Below are positions 22,272-33,453 of a DNA stretch of 64,000 nt, in pieces; within the stretch, counting starts at the first letter, position 1, and every line of letters begins with the position of its first letter. The notes below the pieces were generated by a model. It was not told the origin of the DNA. It worked only from the letters and a program-made list of their open reading frames with translations, and ran no database searches. Location: assembly GCA_027579435.1 (NCBI GenBank), contig JANBPK010001208.1, positions 40,232 through 104,231 on the forward strand. The letters run 5' to 3'. Both the position numbers and the translations under genes were made by a program. Origin of the DNA: Candolleomyces eurysporus (Eukaryota; Basidiomycota; Agaricomycetes; Agaricales; Psathyrellaceae).

Positions 22272-23944
22272 ATGGACAAGGCCATGGATACAGCCCCCAC
22301 ATGCAACCCTTGTCGGCTCTATCCAGAAGTCGTGATACACATATTACAACATGTTGACCCAATCGACATTCTTTCAATGCGGAAGGTTCTGTTTTCCGCT
22401 TCTCTCTTCTTTTCCCCTGCAGGAATTTATCAGTATATCGTATTCTAGACGTGCCGCGAAATGTACAAAACCTCGAAGATGAGGATCGTCTGGGTGACCG
22501 CCTTGGAGCGCATCTGTGACATCCATGGAATTTTCAAGCCAACGTATCCACTGGAGAAAATGTCCATCCTGGATCTGGAACACGCGGCATTGGCACCGTA
22601 TCGCTTCGTGAAATACCTCACGCACAATACATTTGCTGACGATACCGGTGCTGCTGAACCGTATCAGGTTCGTTTGCCCCCGCGTATTTGGGACGTTGAA
22701 CGACCTCCCAGTACCATTCATCTTGTTCCCGGCGGTCGTTTCCTTTTCATATCTGAATACGGTGGCGCGTTATGTCTCTGGGACCTTGGCTATAATGCCA
22801 ACTTTCCCATCAAACGATCGCCCACCGCAATACTAGAGTTGGACAATTCTCTTGGACAGTACACGATAGGCGCCGCTGCTGCCACTTCAGATGGAAAGGA
22901 GCTCACTTTTGTGGTGGCTCAGTCGTTAGTTGCCCTTCATCTCTTATGCATGCTCTGCCTGACACCGAGTCGCTCGCTGTTTGTTGTTAGAAGCCCATCC
23001 TGGAAGCTCATGGTCTATCAAGTCAACCCTCGACTTCCAAATGCCACATTCCGGCTATGTAATACATTACATCTGAACGATGACGAGTGGGAGACGTCCT
23101 TGATCAGGGGTGACACAGTTTTTTATCTCTTTTTGGTCATACTTCGTGGTCTGGAATTGGGTTGAAGGGACAGGATGTAGATGGAACCTAACTCCAGGAC
23201 CTCCTGCCGAGGTGGATTCGAGGCCGGCAAGTAGAACCCTTACTTTAAAACTATTACATCATCTCATTTAGTGAACAGTTCTTCATCTGCGATTGGACCG
23301 TTGTTTACTGTGATCATCGCACTCACGGCGCTCAGCTCAGCATTTGGGATATCCCTCCTTTACCCCCCGCACCTGTGCCCGAGGTGAACCATCTGCTTCT
23401 GGTTGACAATCTACCAAAGATCGTTCTTCTGCCAGAATATCCGACAACCCTATCCGCCACACCATCATGGCAGCAAAACATCCCTTCTCCTTCTGCCCGT
23501 AACCTCTGCTTATTTACCGGAGACTCTGAGAAAGGGCGGATGCTCTGGCACTATTCCATCAGAGATCTGGGGAGGCTGAGAGATCCCCAGCTGCCTACCA
23601 GTCTCCCCGTCTGGGTTGGCACGAGTCCGTTCATTCACGGAGATTCGTCGCTCTCCCTTCAGCCCATGCTCTCTCCCTCTCCGTTGTATAGATGCGACAA
23701 TCGGCTCGTCTTCGTGACACGGGCATCTAATTTCCTACTCGCGACTATATTGCCCATCCCTGAACAGGCTTGTCAAGAGGATATCACTCTGCAGTCTCGG
23801 CGGCTGATAGCCACAAATAAGCAGATTTTTCGTGTGTCATACAGCCTTTGCCCTCTATCCGGTCGTCTCGTCTACACATCCGGGGACCGAAGGGGACTAT
23901 GCGTTGTGGACTTTCTTTCGACTCCTGCGGATGGATACGAGTAG
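22272..23944 (+). CDS. F-box-like protein, family member B (frame break)
   Basis: The ATG at 22272 (MDKAMDTAPTCNP) leads into an F-box-like segment (PEVVIHILQHVDPIDILSMR). The next exon has MYKTSKMRIVWVTALERICD, HGIFKPTYPLEKMSILDLEH and VPGGRFLFISEYGGALCLWD. A GC-AG intron (23227-23278) precedes FFICDW-like sequence (not read through) and the C-terminal segment LSGRLVYTSGDRRGLCVVDF, with stop at 23942-23944. Compared with member C, the T run at 23119-23124 is one base longer. This shifts the frame and gives an early stop after about 15 residues. It is either a pseudogene lesion or a homopolymer error. It is the first unit of a 2.43-kb tandem duplication. Confidence 0.7.
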
Positions 23945-24348
23945 CTCGGTCTTCAACGAAACAGATTTGTTTTCGAAGCTTTATTGATGTGTAAGCTGTA
24001 TGATTGATTACATCGAGTTGCAGGACCGTCTCTTTGCGCTTTATCGTCGCTTAGATAGAAGCTGAATGAACGTTAATCGGTAGCTCCGCTTGTCTTGGCC
24101 CTGCGTTGTGCTCTTATATGCCTGTAGCTTATATGAAGTTTAATATGCCTCTTTGAGCCTCTCTACTTGAATACTTTGACCTAAAGCAACTTGTAGCGCG
24201 ATTGACGCACTATCATGCGTCGCGTTACGTCCCGATGTGCCTGATATAACGGACGCGAACGTGACTGGCCCGCATCTTGATTTTCATGACCAACTCACGA
24301 CCAACTTGCGACCAACTCAGTTTCTTACCACCTCTGGGTCGTTCGCTA
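23945..24348. other. Duplicated spacer between F-box-like genes
   Basis: 3' and upstream flank of the tandem array. The segment 24175-24300 closely matches 26595-26700 (shared GCGCGATTGACGCACT, GCGTCGCGTTA and GGACGCGAACGTGAC blocks), showing that spacer DNA was duplicated together with the genes. Confidence 0.6.
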
Positions 24349-24470
24349 ATGGAAGCATCCAGGAAACCGGACAAGTATGGCGAAGATGCCGCGTTCGGCA
24401 TATCCTCTCGACTATCCCAAGAGACTACCCTGAACGTACTGCGATTTCTTGATTCAATTGGTAACGATGC
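24349..24470 (+). pseudogene. F-box-like relic (N-terminal fragment)
   Basis: Reads MEASRKPDKYGEDAAFGI, then SSRLSQETTLNVLRFLDSIG, an F-box-like start from a subfamily different from members B and C. The homology with the relic at 26726 ends after FLDSIG. The following sequence has no matching propeller part and merges into the upstream region of member C. Confidence 0.5.
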
Positions 24471-24717
24471 GGAAGGCATAATTACTGGCCTGAATCGTTT
24501 GGTAGGTAGTTTTGCTGACCATATACTAGACCTGCCGTGTGTTTTATCTAGCATCACACCTCAGGCGTCTCTGGGTGCTGCTTTGGAAGAAATTTGTCAT
24601 CGGGTGCCAAAGATGTGCACGGTGCACGGTGATGGATGTGACACTTTGGCTGTGCTCATATCTGTTTGATCTTTCCTTCCCTCTTCTTCCTAGAGAAACT
24701 TTGCGGTGGACAAGGCC

Positions 24718-26373
24718 ATGAATCCAGCAACCACATGCAACCCTCGTTGGCTCTCTCCAGAAGTCGTGATACACATATTACAACATGTTGACCCAATCGA
24801 CATTCTTTCGATACGGAAGGTTCTGTTTTCTGCTTTTCTCTTCTCTTCCCTGGTAGGAACTGATCAGCATATTGTATTCAAGACGTGCCACAAAATGTAC
24901 AAAACCTCGAAGATGAGGATCGTCTGGGTGACCGCCTTGGAGCGCATCTGTGACATCCATGGAATCTTCAAGCCAACGTATCCACTGGAGAAAATGTCCA
25001 TTCTAGATCTGGAACACGCGGCATTGGCACCGTATCGCTTCGTGAGATACCTCATACACAGTACAACTGCTGAAGGTGCTTCTGAGCCGTATCAGGTTCG
25101 TTTCCCCATGCGTGTTTGGGACGTTGGAAGATATCCCAATTTCCTTTTTCTTGTTCCCGGCGGTCGTTTCCTCTTTACATCTGAACCTGACGGACTCCCC
25201 AACGCGGTATTTCTCTGGGATCTTGGTTATAATGCCAACTTTCCCATCAAACGATCGCCCGTCGCAGTACTAGAGCTGGACAATGACCTTGATCAATCCG
25301 TGATAGACATTACTGTCACTTCAGATGGAAAGGAGCTCGCTTTTGTGGTGGTTCAGTCGTCAGTTGTTCTTCGTCTCTTTTGCCCGCTCTGCCTGACACT
25401 GAGTCACTCGCTATTTGTTGTTAGGGATCCACCTTACAAGCTCATAGTTTATCAAGTCAACCCTCAACTTCCAGGCGCCACATGCCGGCTATGTAATACA
25501 TTAGGTCTGGGCGAGGAGGAAGTCAACACAGTGCGTATGAGGGGTGACACAGTTTTTATCTCTTGCGGGACATACTTCGCGGTCTGGAATTGGGTTGAAG
25601 GGACAGGATGTCAATGGAACTTAACTACAGAACCCGGGGATTCGACTGGGGGGCCGGCAAGTAGAACCTTTACTTCAAACCCTTACATCATCTCATTTGG
25701 TGAATAGTTCTTCATCTGCGATTGGACCGTCGTTTACTGCGATCGTCGTGCTCACGGCGCTCAACTCAGTATTTGGGATATCCCTCCTTTACCGCCTGCA
25801 CCTGTGCCCGATGTGAACCACCTGCTTCTGGTCGACAATCCACCAAAGATCATTCCTCTGTCAGGATATCCGACAGCCCGATGCTCTACACCATTGTGGC
25901 AGCAAAATATCCCCTCTCCCTCCGCCCGTAACCTTTGCTTGTTCAGCGGAGACTCTGAGCAAGGGCAGATGCTCTGGCACTATTCCATTAGGCATCTGGG
26001 GAGGCTAGGAGACCCCCAGCTGCCTACCAGTCTCCCCGTCTGGGTTGGCACGAGTCCGTGCATTTATGGAAATCCGTCGCTCTTCCCCAAACCCCAGATC
26101 TGGCCGTCTCCGTTGTATAGATGCGACAATCGGCTCCTTTTCTTGACACAGGCATCGGATGAATCTCTAGTCGCAACCATATTGCCCATTCCAGAACAAG
26201 CTTCTCAAGAGGATATCATTCCACAGTCTCGGCGGTTGCTAGATAAAGAAGAGAGTTTTTGGGGGGTATACAGCATTTGCCCTCTATCTGGTCGTCTCGT
26301 GTATGCATCCGAGGACGGAACGAAACTACGTGTCGTAGATTTTCTTCCGACTCCTGTCGACTATTTCGAGTAG
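24718..26373 (+). CDS. F-box-like protein, family member C (intact)
   Basis: Start is ATG 24718 (MNPATTCNPRW). The in-frame codon matching the start of member B is GTG here (24706-24708), so translation should begin four codons later. F-box-like segment: LSPEVVIHILQHVDPIDILS. Exon 2 begins at 24893 and carries RIVWVTALERICDIHGIF and VPGGRFLFTSEPDG. The region at about 25340-25425 is probably an intron that happens to be open. FISCGTYFAVWNWVEGTGCQ follows. A GC-AG intron (25657-25707) joins to FFICDWTVVYCDRRAHGAQL and SIWDIPPLPP. The C-terminus is ICPLSGRLVYASEDGTKLRV with stop at 26371-26373. About 490 residues. The F-box assignment rests on the short N-terminal motif, and the WD-like motifs suggest a propeller. 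Confidence 0.78.
25657..25707 (+). other. GC-AG intron in F-box-like member C
   Basis: Donor CCG|gcaagt, acceptor gaatag|TTC, 51 nt, phase 0. Removing it restores the same junction that paralog A makes with a canonical GT donor (CTACCG|gtgagt at 5084). Member B has the same GC donor at 23227. Confidence 0.75.
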
Positions 26374-26725
26374 CTTGGTCTTCAGCGAAAAAGTTCGTTT
26401 TCGAAGCCTGATCGATGTGTAACTTGCTGTACGATTAACCTGCATCGAGTTGGCAGGACCGTCTCGTTACGCTTATCTTTGCTCAGATAGAGATTGGACA
26501 AGCATTAGTCGGTACTCCACCTGTATTCACCCTCTGTTGTGATTTCATATGCTTGTAGCTGATATATGAAGTTTAGCATGTCACTTTGATTTCGACCTAA
26601 AGCAATAGCGCGATTGACGCACTGTCACGCGTCGCGTTATGTCCCGATGGGACGCGAACGTGACAGGCCTGCATCTTAATCTTCACGACCACCTCGTTTT
26701 CTTACCACCTCCGAGTCGTTCGCTA

Positions 26726-26995
26726 ATGCAGGCATCCAGGAAACCGGGCAAGTGTGGCGAAGATGCCGCCTCCGGCATATCCTCTCGACTGTCCCAAGAG
26801 ATTACCCTGAACGTACTGCGATTTCTTGATCCAATTGGTATTGAAAAACCCCGGTGGAAAAAACAGTTTGGATTTTGCCCAATGTCTGGCCGCTTGGTGT
26901 ACTCTGTGGAAAGGTGCGAGATCCGTGTCGCGGATATTCTGGTTCCTCTGCTAGGGCCCACGAGCGATAGATATCAGTGCAATAGAATCTTCTAA
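26726..26995 (+). pseudogene. Deleted F-box-like chimera
   Basis: A 90-residue open frame joins an F-box-like N-terminus (SSRLSQEITLNVLRFLDPIG) directly to a family C-terminus (FGFCPMSGRLVYSVERCEIR, VADILVP). The whole middle of the gene, about 1.3 kb in its paralogs, is missing. The upstream spacer 26595-26725 matches that before the relic at 24349. It is best read as a recombination relic of the tandem array, although the short frame is still open to a stop at 26993-26995. Confidence 0.6.
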
Positions 26996-27325
26996 TTATC
27001 TCATGCACCGTCAGTATATATGGTTCTCAAGTTCTCTCTGAAACCTCCAAAGCTGTCCTCCGAAATGGCTCGGTTGGATCCACACCAAACGATCAGCCTG
27101 CTCCGAATGTTATAAGCGCCCAATGTCGGCAAGTGCGGCACGGGGCAGTCCACGTGTAGCGGGCCGGAGGCATTGTTCGAGGTCACGTTACCCCGATCTA
27201 TTCCTGGCGGAGAACTGGCCCTTGGGAGCCTCCATACGTTTTCTCCTCCCCACCGACGCCCCTCTGCCTCCATCGTCGTCGTCGACCCCGGCCAAGCTCA
27301 AAGAAGGCGCTCTGCACGATATATA
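26996..27325. other. Intergenic, Sds3-like promoter
   Basis: About 330 bases. A TATATAA sequence lies immediately before the ATG at 27326. Short open frames on both strands are not supported. Confidence 0.4.
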
Positions 27326-28506
27326 ATGCCTCCGCAACCAGGAGTCTTCTCGGTGCCATATGGCGTCGCCCACAAAAGCAGGTCGAACACCTACGCCGCA
27401 GACGTTGACATGGGAGTGGCCTACCAACACCATCCACATGGCCCAATAGCTGGCCCCAGCTCAAGAATACATGGTATGTGGCGTTTGCTAGTCGCACAGC
27501 GCCTCGTTCACTCATCCGCTTACACAGGAAGCGGAATTGAGGAAGGCAAGAAGGAGAAGAGGCGAAAAGACCTGTCTGGGAAGCTTGGGAAGGAAATGAA
27601 CGACAGGAGAGAGGAGTGAGTCTCAATGCTTCGTCTCAAGTCCGCTCCAATGCTAACTGCTCCGACATGGGTTCAGTAGGACGCATTTCAGCGAAAGCAT
27701 CTCCGAGCTGGTCGCGACCGCGAAGCAGCTGTCAACGCGGCCAGAGCTCAACCCCATGTTCAAGCTTCGGCTATACCCTGAATCTCTAGAAAGAACTGCG
27801 TTACTCGCTCAAGTCGAATTTGAAGCAAAGTACGCGATTGAATGTGCCGATACGGCCTACGCGGAAGAGCGCGAAAGGGTAGAGGAAGAATGGAAGCGCG
27901 GGCGCGAACGTGTCCGTGAGCGGCTCCTTGAGGGCATTGAAGAACGCCGAAGACGTGCTAGAGAAGAAAAGGATGGCGAAGGGACAGCTGGCGGTATGTG
28001 TTTTGAGCTCTAAGGTTTGCCACTGACTGACTGACCTCGTTCCAGATGTCGCCCTGGACTCTCACTCGAGACCACCGATAACAAGGAAACTCCGGAATAA
28101 ACTAGGGACTTCGCCGCCCCCTACCCCCCTCGGAAATTCCGGTATCGCTGCCTCCAGTGGTCCCAACATAATCAGCTCCCTACCCATTACAACGGGGCCA
28201 TTCTTGAATCCTCATTCTCTGTCCGTCGACGAAATACCGTCACCTTTCCCCCTTCCTTTGACTGCTACGACCAATCCCAACAATGGAACGTCACACAATA
28301 ACGGGCCAGGCGGCGGTCCAACGAACGGTCGGAGAAGGCCGAAAGGTGGAGGACAGCACCAACACCAGAACATCGGTGGGCTGGGCAAGAGCATTGCTAT
28401 GCTTTCGGGTGGTAAAGATAACGAGATTGAGAGCGATTTGGGTGATATCAGAAGAGGAAACAAGCGGAGACGGGCAACTGCACAGGTTCCGGCAGGTAAA
28501 TCATGA
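27326..28506 (+). CDS. Sds3-like subunit of an Rpd3L-type histone deacetylase complex
   Basis: Four exons, 27326-27473, 27528-27615, 27677-27993 and 28046-28506, join in phase to 337 residues. The N-terminus is low complexity (MPPQPGVFSVPYG...). Residues about 50-170 carry the Sds3-like core: KKEKRRKDLSGKLGKEMNDR, THFSESISELVATAKQLS and FKLRLYPESLERTALLAQVE, followed by a long charged coiled coil (ERERVEEEWKRGRERVRERL). The tail is Pro/Gly/Asn/His rich and ends in a basic motif (RRGNKRRRATAQV), a likely nuclear signal. Sds3 and BRMS1 proteins scaffold Sin3/Rpd3 repressor complexes. Domain assignment is by pattern only; the closest alternative is another member of the Sds3/Dep1 family. Confidence 0.75.
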
Positions 28507-29066
28507 CCACACGCGCACTATTCTTGGTTTCGCTGTTCTATTTCTTGTTGTATCATAGGTCAGTGCTCTTATATCTTACCAATCGATTTGTAAGGTTATC
28601 CAGCTAATTTCTGGTCTTGTAAACCTAGATCTGCATATTTACGACTGTCCCAATCCATATACTGCATGTTAGCCCCTAAGTTAGCTCATTGGCTCGGTGT
28701 ACCTTACTCATGCCGTGCACCCTGGGTCTGTTCTGAAGCTGATGGTGCGTCTCTTCTAATGGATTGGGGTGTCTTCCCCTTCAACATCTCCAACAGGTCT
28801 TCATACTCGGCCCCAAAGGTTATCGATTCAAACCTCTCCAATTCGTTAAATTACTTCTCAGCTTCCAACTTTTCGGGATCAAAACAACCATGTGGACGAA
28901 TGATATCAAACTCTCAACCCGGATTTGCTTCCGCGCTCTGAGATCTGAGGGAATTGCTGAGCAATCCTGACGCAAGATATATAGGAGACACCTCATCAGT
29001 CGTTGCTAACGAACGAGGTTCCTCCTGACATCTACTCCCACTCTTCACCGTCCTTTCCCCTTAACC
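28507..29066. other. Intergenic, dienelactone hydrolase promoter
   Basis: About 560 bases. A TATATA sequence at about 28975-28982 lies some 90 bases before the next ATG. A 91-codon open frame at 28666-28941 has no family and no splice context. Confidence 0.4.
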
Positions 29067-30308
29067 ATGGCTTTCTGCGCGGACTGTGTCAAAGGTGTGG
29101 CAGAGTTCGCATCGACCCACTGAACCTCGCTCAACTTTATTGATGTTATCTTATCTAACCGCACACTCAATTTGTATAATGATGAACAGGCTTCAAGCAT
29201 GAGGGTACGGCTGAGGGTACGTTCATCAAGCCTTTATCATCCTAGTAATGAGACTTATACCAATTCCCTGTGGATTCTAGGTCAATGGGAGGAAATTGGC
29301 GGAATCAAATCCTACGTCTCCGTCCCTCCCGACGGCGAATACGCCAAGGACACCGTCATCCTCTACCTCGCTGATGTCTTTGGCCCTCAACTTATCAATG
29401 CTCAAGTATGCCACCGCGCTTTACTGCCTTTAGCACTCCTGAGATTTCTCGTTCATATATATAGCTGCTTGCGGACGACTTTGCTAAGAACGGTTACAAG
29501 GTTCGTTCCGAGGCTTGACCCTCTCGACGTCCGGCTGACTGAATGCGCACAGGTTGTGGCTCCTGACTACTTCAATGGAGACCCTGCTCCCGAGGATGCT
29601 TTCAACCCTGGGGTATGTTTCATCTCAATCAAATTTCCCTCGATGTTTCGATGTTGTGAAGGGAGTGCACTAACATACCGACTAAACCGTCTTTTTGCAG
29701 ACCACCTTTGATATCATGAAATGGTTTGGGAGCCATGGTCCCGAGCAAACGCGTCCCCCGCTTGATAAGGTTCTGGCTGCCCTCAAGGAACAGGGTATCA
29801 CGAAGATTGGAGCGACTGGGTACTGCTTTGGAGGTATGTGCATGCATTTACCCTTACTTGGTATGGAGTTCTGACTATTTTTGTTTCGATAGCACGCTAT
29901 GTGTTCGATCTGGCATTTGAGAACATAATCAAAGTCAGCGTTGTCAGTCACCCTACGTTCATCAAGGCTCCTGAGGATCTTGAGGTGCGTTTTTTTCCTG
30001 AATCGTCGATATCTATACTCGTACTGATGCTTTCTCACTCCGCCCCCCTCTAGAAATACCTTGAGGTCTCTAAAGCTCCCCTCCTCATCAATAGCTGCAC
30101 GTTCGATGAACGATTCCCACACGAATCTCAAGCTATCGCCGACCAGGTATTGGGTGATGGCAAATTTGCCCCTGGGTACAAGAGGGAGTACTTTGAAGGA
30201 TGCACTCATGGGTTCGCTGTTAGAGGCGATTTGACTGACCCCAAGGTGAAGGCAGGCAAGGAGGGCGCGTTTAGGTCAGCGGTTACTTGGTTGAAGACTA
30301 AGCTTTAA
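29067..30308 (+). CDS. Dienelactone hydrolase family protein
   Basis: Multi-exon gene beginning with a 28-nt exon (29067-29094) and a 27-nt microexon (29190-29216), which read MAFCADCVKGFKHEGTAEG. The fold follows: IGGIKSYVSVP, KDTVILYLADVFGP, ADDFAKNGYKVVAPDYFNGD, then the nucleophile elbow IGATGYCFGA with the catalytic Cys. VSVVSHPTFIKAPEDLE, INSCTFDERFP (acid residue region) and FEGCTHGFAVRGD with the catalytic His complete it. The stop is at 30306-30308. The family hydrolyses dienelactones and related esters in aromatic catabolism; many fungal members have unknown substrates. It is about 250 residues, normal length, without a signal peptide, so probably cytosolic. Confidence 0.92.
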
Positions 30309-30567
30309 ATTGGGGAACGTGCAAAGAAGTGAAGAAGAATCTTGGAAATGAATGTACTTGTACGATCTGTGATTCTGCTTGGTTTGTAGGCGTTGTTCGT
30401 ACGTACTAGGGACTCTGGAAATCGAGATTGTAGTTTCAATGTGTCTATAAATGGATTGCGTGTCTACTATAATACAAGATGCAGTGATCCGAGTCTCAAC
30501 CTCTTATGTGTCTATCTATATTCTACAAGTTTAAGCAATAAAGATAACGTAGCAGGATCCGTTAAGA

Positions 30568-32231
30568 TCATGATCTGACAGGAATGGGTCCAGGGCCCGG
30601 AGTAACAGGCTGCGAAGAAGCAGGGGTGTTAACCTGCGATCTGTTGTGGGTCATATGCGCCTTGATGAGATGACCAGCAGCTAGAGCACTTAGCAAAGAT
30701 AACTCTCCAGCCAATACGGCGGAAGCAATTATTCGTGCTAGTGTCTGTGCGTTCTTGCCGGGTTGTTGAGCATTGGCGCCTTTGACGCCAAGCATCTCCA
30801 GGACGCCTTGTTGAGCTGCGAGGACGGTCCCACCACCAACGGTGCCGACCTCGATGCAAGGCATTGTTACGGAAATCAATAGATCATGACCATCGTTTGT
30901 CCTGGTGGGAGAAATTCTGTCAGGAAAGAGAATCTACGGGAAAGGAGGTGGGGATACTCACGGCTCAAGCAATGTCATGCACTGGGAACTCTCGACATTC
31001 TGGGCAGGGTCCTGACCAGTCGCAAGGAAGATCGCAGTGAGGATGTTAGCGGCGTGTGCGTTGAATCCACCGATAGACCCGGCCATCGCACTCCCAATCA
31101 AGTTCTTCTTCACGTTGAGGTTGCACAAATCCTTCACCGTGGTCTTCAACACCGACTTGACGACATCACCGGGAACAACGGCCTCCGCGACGACACTCTT
31201 GCCCCGTCCCTCGATCCAGTTGATAGCGGCGGGCTTCTTGTCGGTGCAGTAGTTGCCCGAGAGAGCGAGGACAACCATCTCCGGGAACTGTTCCTTCATC
31301 GCCTCCAGAGCCTTCTCCGTCCCCTTCGAGATCATGTTCATACCCATCGCATCGCCCGTCGTCGTCGTGAACCGAATGTACATCGTCCTTCCCGCCAACG
31401 CCGTCTTGAGGCTCTTCAGCTTGGCAAACCTCGACGTCGATTCGAAAGCTTCCTTCATGGCTGCATGACCCTCGGGCGAGTCGACCCATGCTTTGGCTTT
31501 GCCTGCGAGTTTGACGGAGGGGAAGTCGATGGCGGGTCCGCGAGTCATGCCGTCGGAAGTGAGAACAGTGGAGACTCCTCCGCCGGCGTTGAGGGCTTTG
31601 CATCCCCGGGAGGTAGAGGCGACGAGGGTACCTTCGGCTGTGGCCATCGGGATTGGGTACGACTTTCCGTCGACTTTGAGGGGCCCTGCNACGCCCAAGG
31701 GAATAGGGATGTAGCCGACGACATTCTCGCAGCACGCTCCGAGAACTCGGGAGTAGTCGTAGTTGGTGTAAGGGATGNTGGANGATTCGAGTGTCTTGGT
31801 GGAGGATGAGCGCGCTAAAGGAATGNAATTANCNCTNATGTTGGAGGAGGCATGTGTATATTTCAGACTTACAGATGATAGCCCTCCTGATAGAGACTGC
31901 ACGTTCGAGTTGGTCCATTCCGAAGAGCTTCTCGAGGGCATAGGGGGCAATCTTTCCGTGNTTTGCCAAAAGAATTACTTCCTCGTCGCTCAGCAGTGCG
32001 AGTGATTCGCTCTTGGACCTCGAAGGATGTTCGTAGATAGCGAGGCAGTCGGAGTAAGAGCGGAGGAAATAGCCAGGCTCTTCTTCACTGGGGGAACGAC
32101 GAGCCCGAGTCNGATGAAGGAGGAGATGGGAGGGACTTGGCTGGATTGGCGAGGTGNACCTGCCTCAGCTTGCGTTCCAGGTCNTGCAGAGAGAAAGGGN
32201 AAGCAGCAGAGAATTGCAAAGTGGGGGCCAT
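30568..32231 (-). CDS. HMG1: HMG-CoA reductase, catalytic domain only
   Basis: The ATG at 32229-32231 gives [10 protein letters not shown]. The frame is broken at the G5 run 32090-32094 (one base too many) and then reads [20 protein letters not shown] and [33 protein letters not shown] follows, then an intron. The next exon has [70 protein letters not shown] and [20 protein letters not shown]. The last exon has [20 protein letters not shown] and the catalytic His region [16 protein letters not shown]. It reduces HMG-CoA to mevalonate. The usual multi-span sterol-sensing membrane half (several hundred residues) is not found upstream, where only 1.1 kb separates it from the next gene. Ns are frequent at 31780-32340. 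Confidence 0.85.
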
Positions 32232-33453
32232 TGCTGAGTTGTAAACGGGAAGTGGGCTGGTGAACCTGGAGCTGTGAACAGGTAAGGCTGAGTAGATGAG
32301 TGGGAACTCGACTTGTCGGAAAACCGGCAACAACGTNCTGGTTCTTTATACNACATTGTCAAATGTGGCTCTTCACAGCGCCTGGCGCGGGTGAAGAGCA
32401 AAAGTTCCATGACGCCACTGTGGAGGAGGTTCGGAGGTGTGATGAANTCTGTCGGGCCCACCCAGAAAGCCCACTTCGGTGATCCGAAAACACGAGAGTG
32501 ATACTCCATCATCGGAGAGATATGCCTTATCATGGGCATTTTTNGGCTTGTTCAATCCGCCTCTAGTGGATATCCGAGTGTTGAGAATATTCGAGCCACA
32601 TTCATCGCGCCTCGAAAGGTCATCCGAATGACCCCCCTGATTGGCAGTGGAGGCATTCTCAAATCCGATGTTTTAGGGATGAGCGACGATTCCACCTGCT
32701 GGGTGGGTTGATATATCCTGTCGAATGGAAATGGTACTGGGACTCGGAGATTTTCGCATGGAGTCGGCGAAGCCCTACAGTTATGCTGGATTTCCAGCGG
32801 AAGTTGGACTTGGTTCNGAGTCTAGCCAAAAAGGCCTTGTAAATTCATAAAGAAATCACTGTTAGCTCACGCCAGTATTTTCGATGCTCTTTATTGGCAC
32901 AAGGAGCGAGCNAGGAAAACATAGGNNGCAGAGGGGCTAGCCAAGGCNGGATTCNNNANNTNNGTTGNGTTGTTTACCAAAGCNATTGGAACCAAACTTA
33001 GTNAGGTGACGAGACTNNGACGAANCAAATTCTGGGCGGCCATCGTATTGCGTGCAAGGCAAGCTGAATATGAAGGTTAAACTTCTCCAGCTCTCATCTC
33101 CAGAGAAGGTGTTCAGCTTTGGTAAGCGCTTTCAGTGTTCTAGGCTACTGAACTCATTGTCCAGATATCGATACTTACGATTATGTCGCACATCAAATTT
33201 CATAGAAGGATTTGTAGGCGATCCATCAGCGCTCAGAGGAAGATCCGTCTCCGAGTCCCCGAGGCAAGCCCATGATATGCCTTAATGACTCGAGCATTGC
33301 TGTTAAATCCTCTGGATATGGAAATTCTCCTTGACAAGACAATGTCTTCTGTCGGCAACTTCCAGTATATCAGGACATNAACTGCGCACTCGTTGAAATT
33401 GAACCCACCCATCCCCAAGATCTTTGTCCAGCAATCACTCACCTTCAGCAGAC
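32232..33453. other. Low-quality intergenic region upstream of HMGR
   Basis: About 1.2 kb. 32880-33040 is full of Ns. I see no membrane-spanning exons that could serve as the missing HMGR N-terminus and no other gene. It serves as the divergent promoter of HMGR and the EF-hand/ZZ gene. Confidence 0.45.

Noticed and set aside
27173..27619. 148-codon frame extending upstream of the Sds3-like start
   Set aside because: The upstream part has no ATG near a family start; the ATG at 27326 follows a TATATAA and gives a normal N-terminus.
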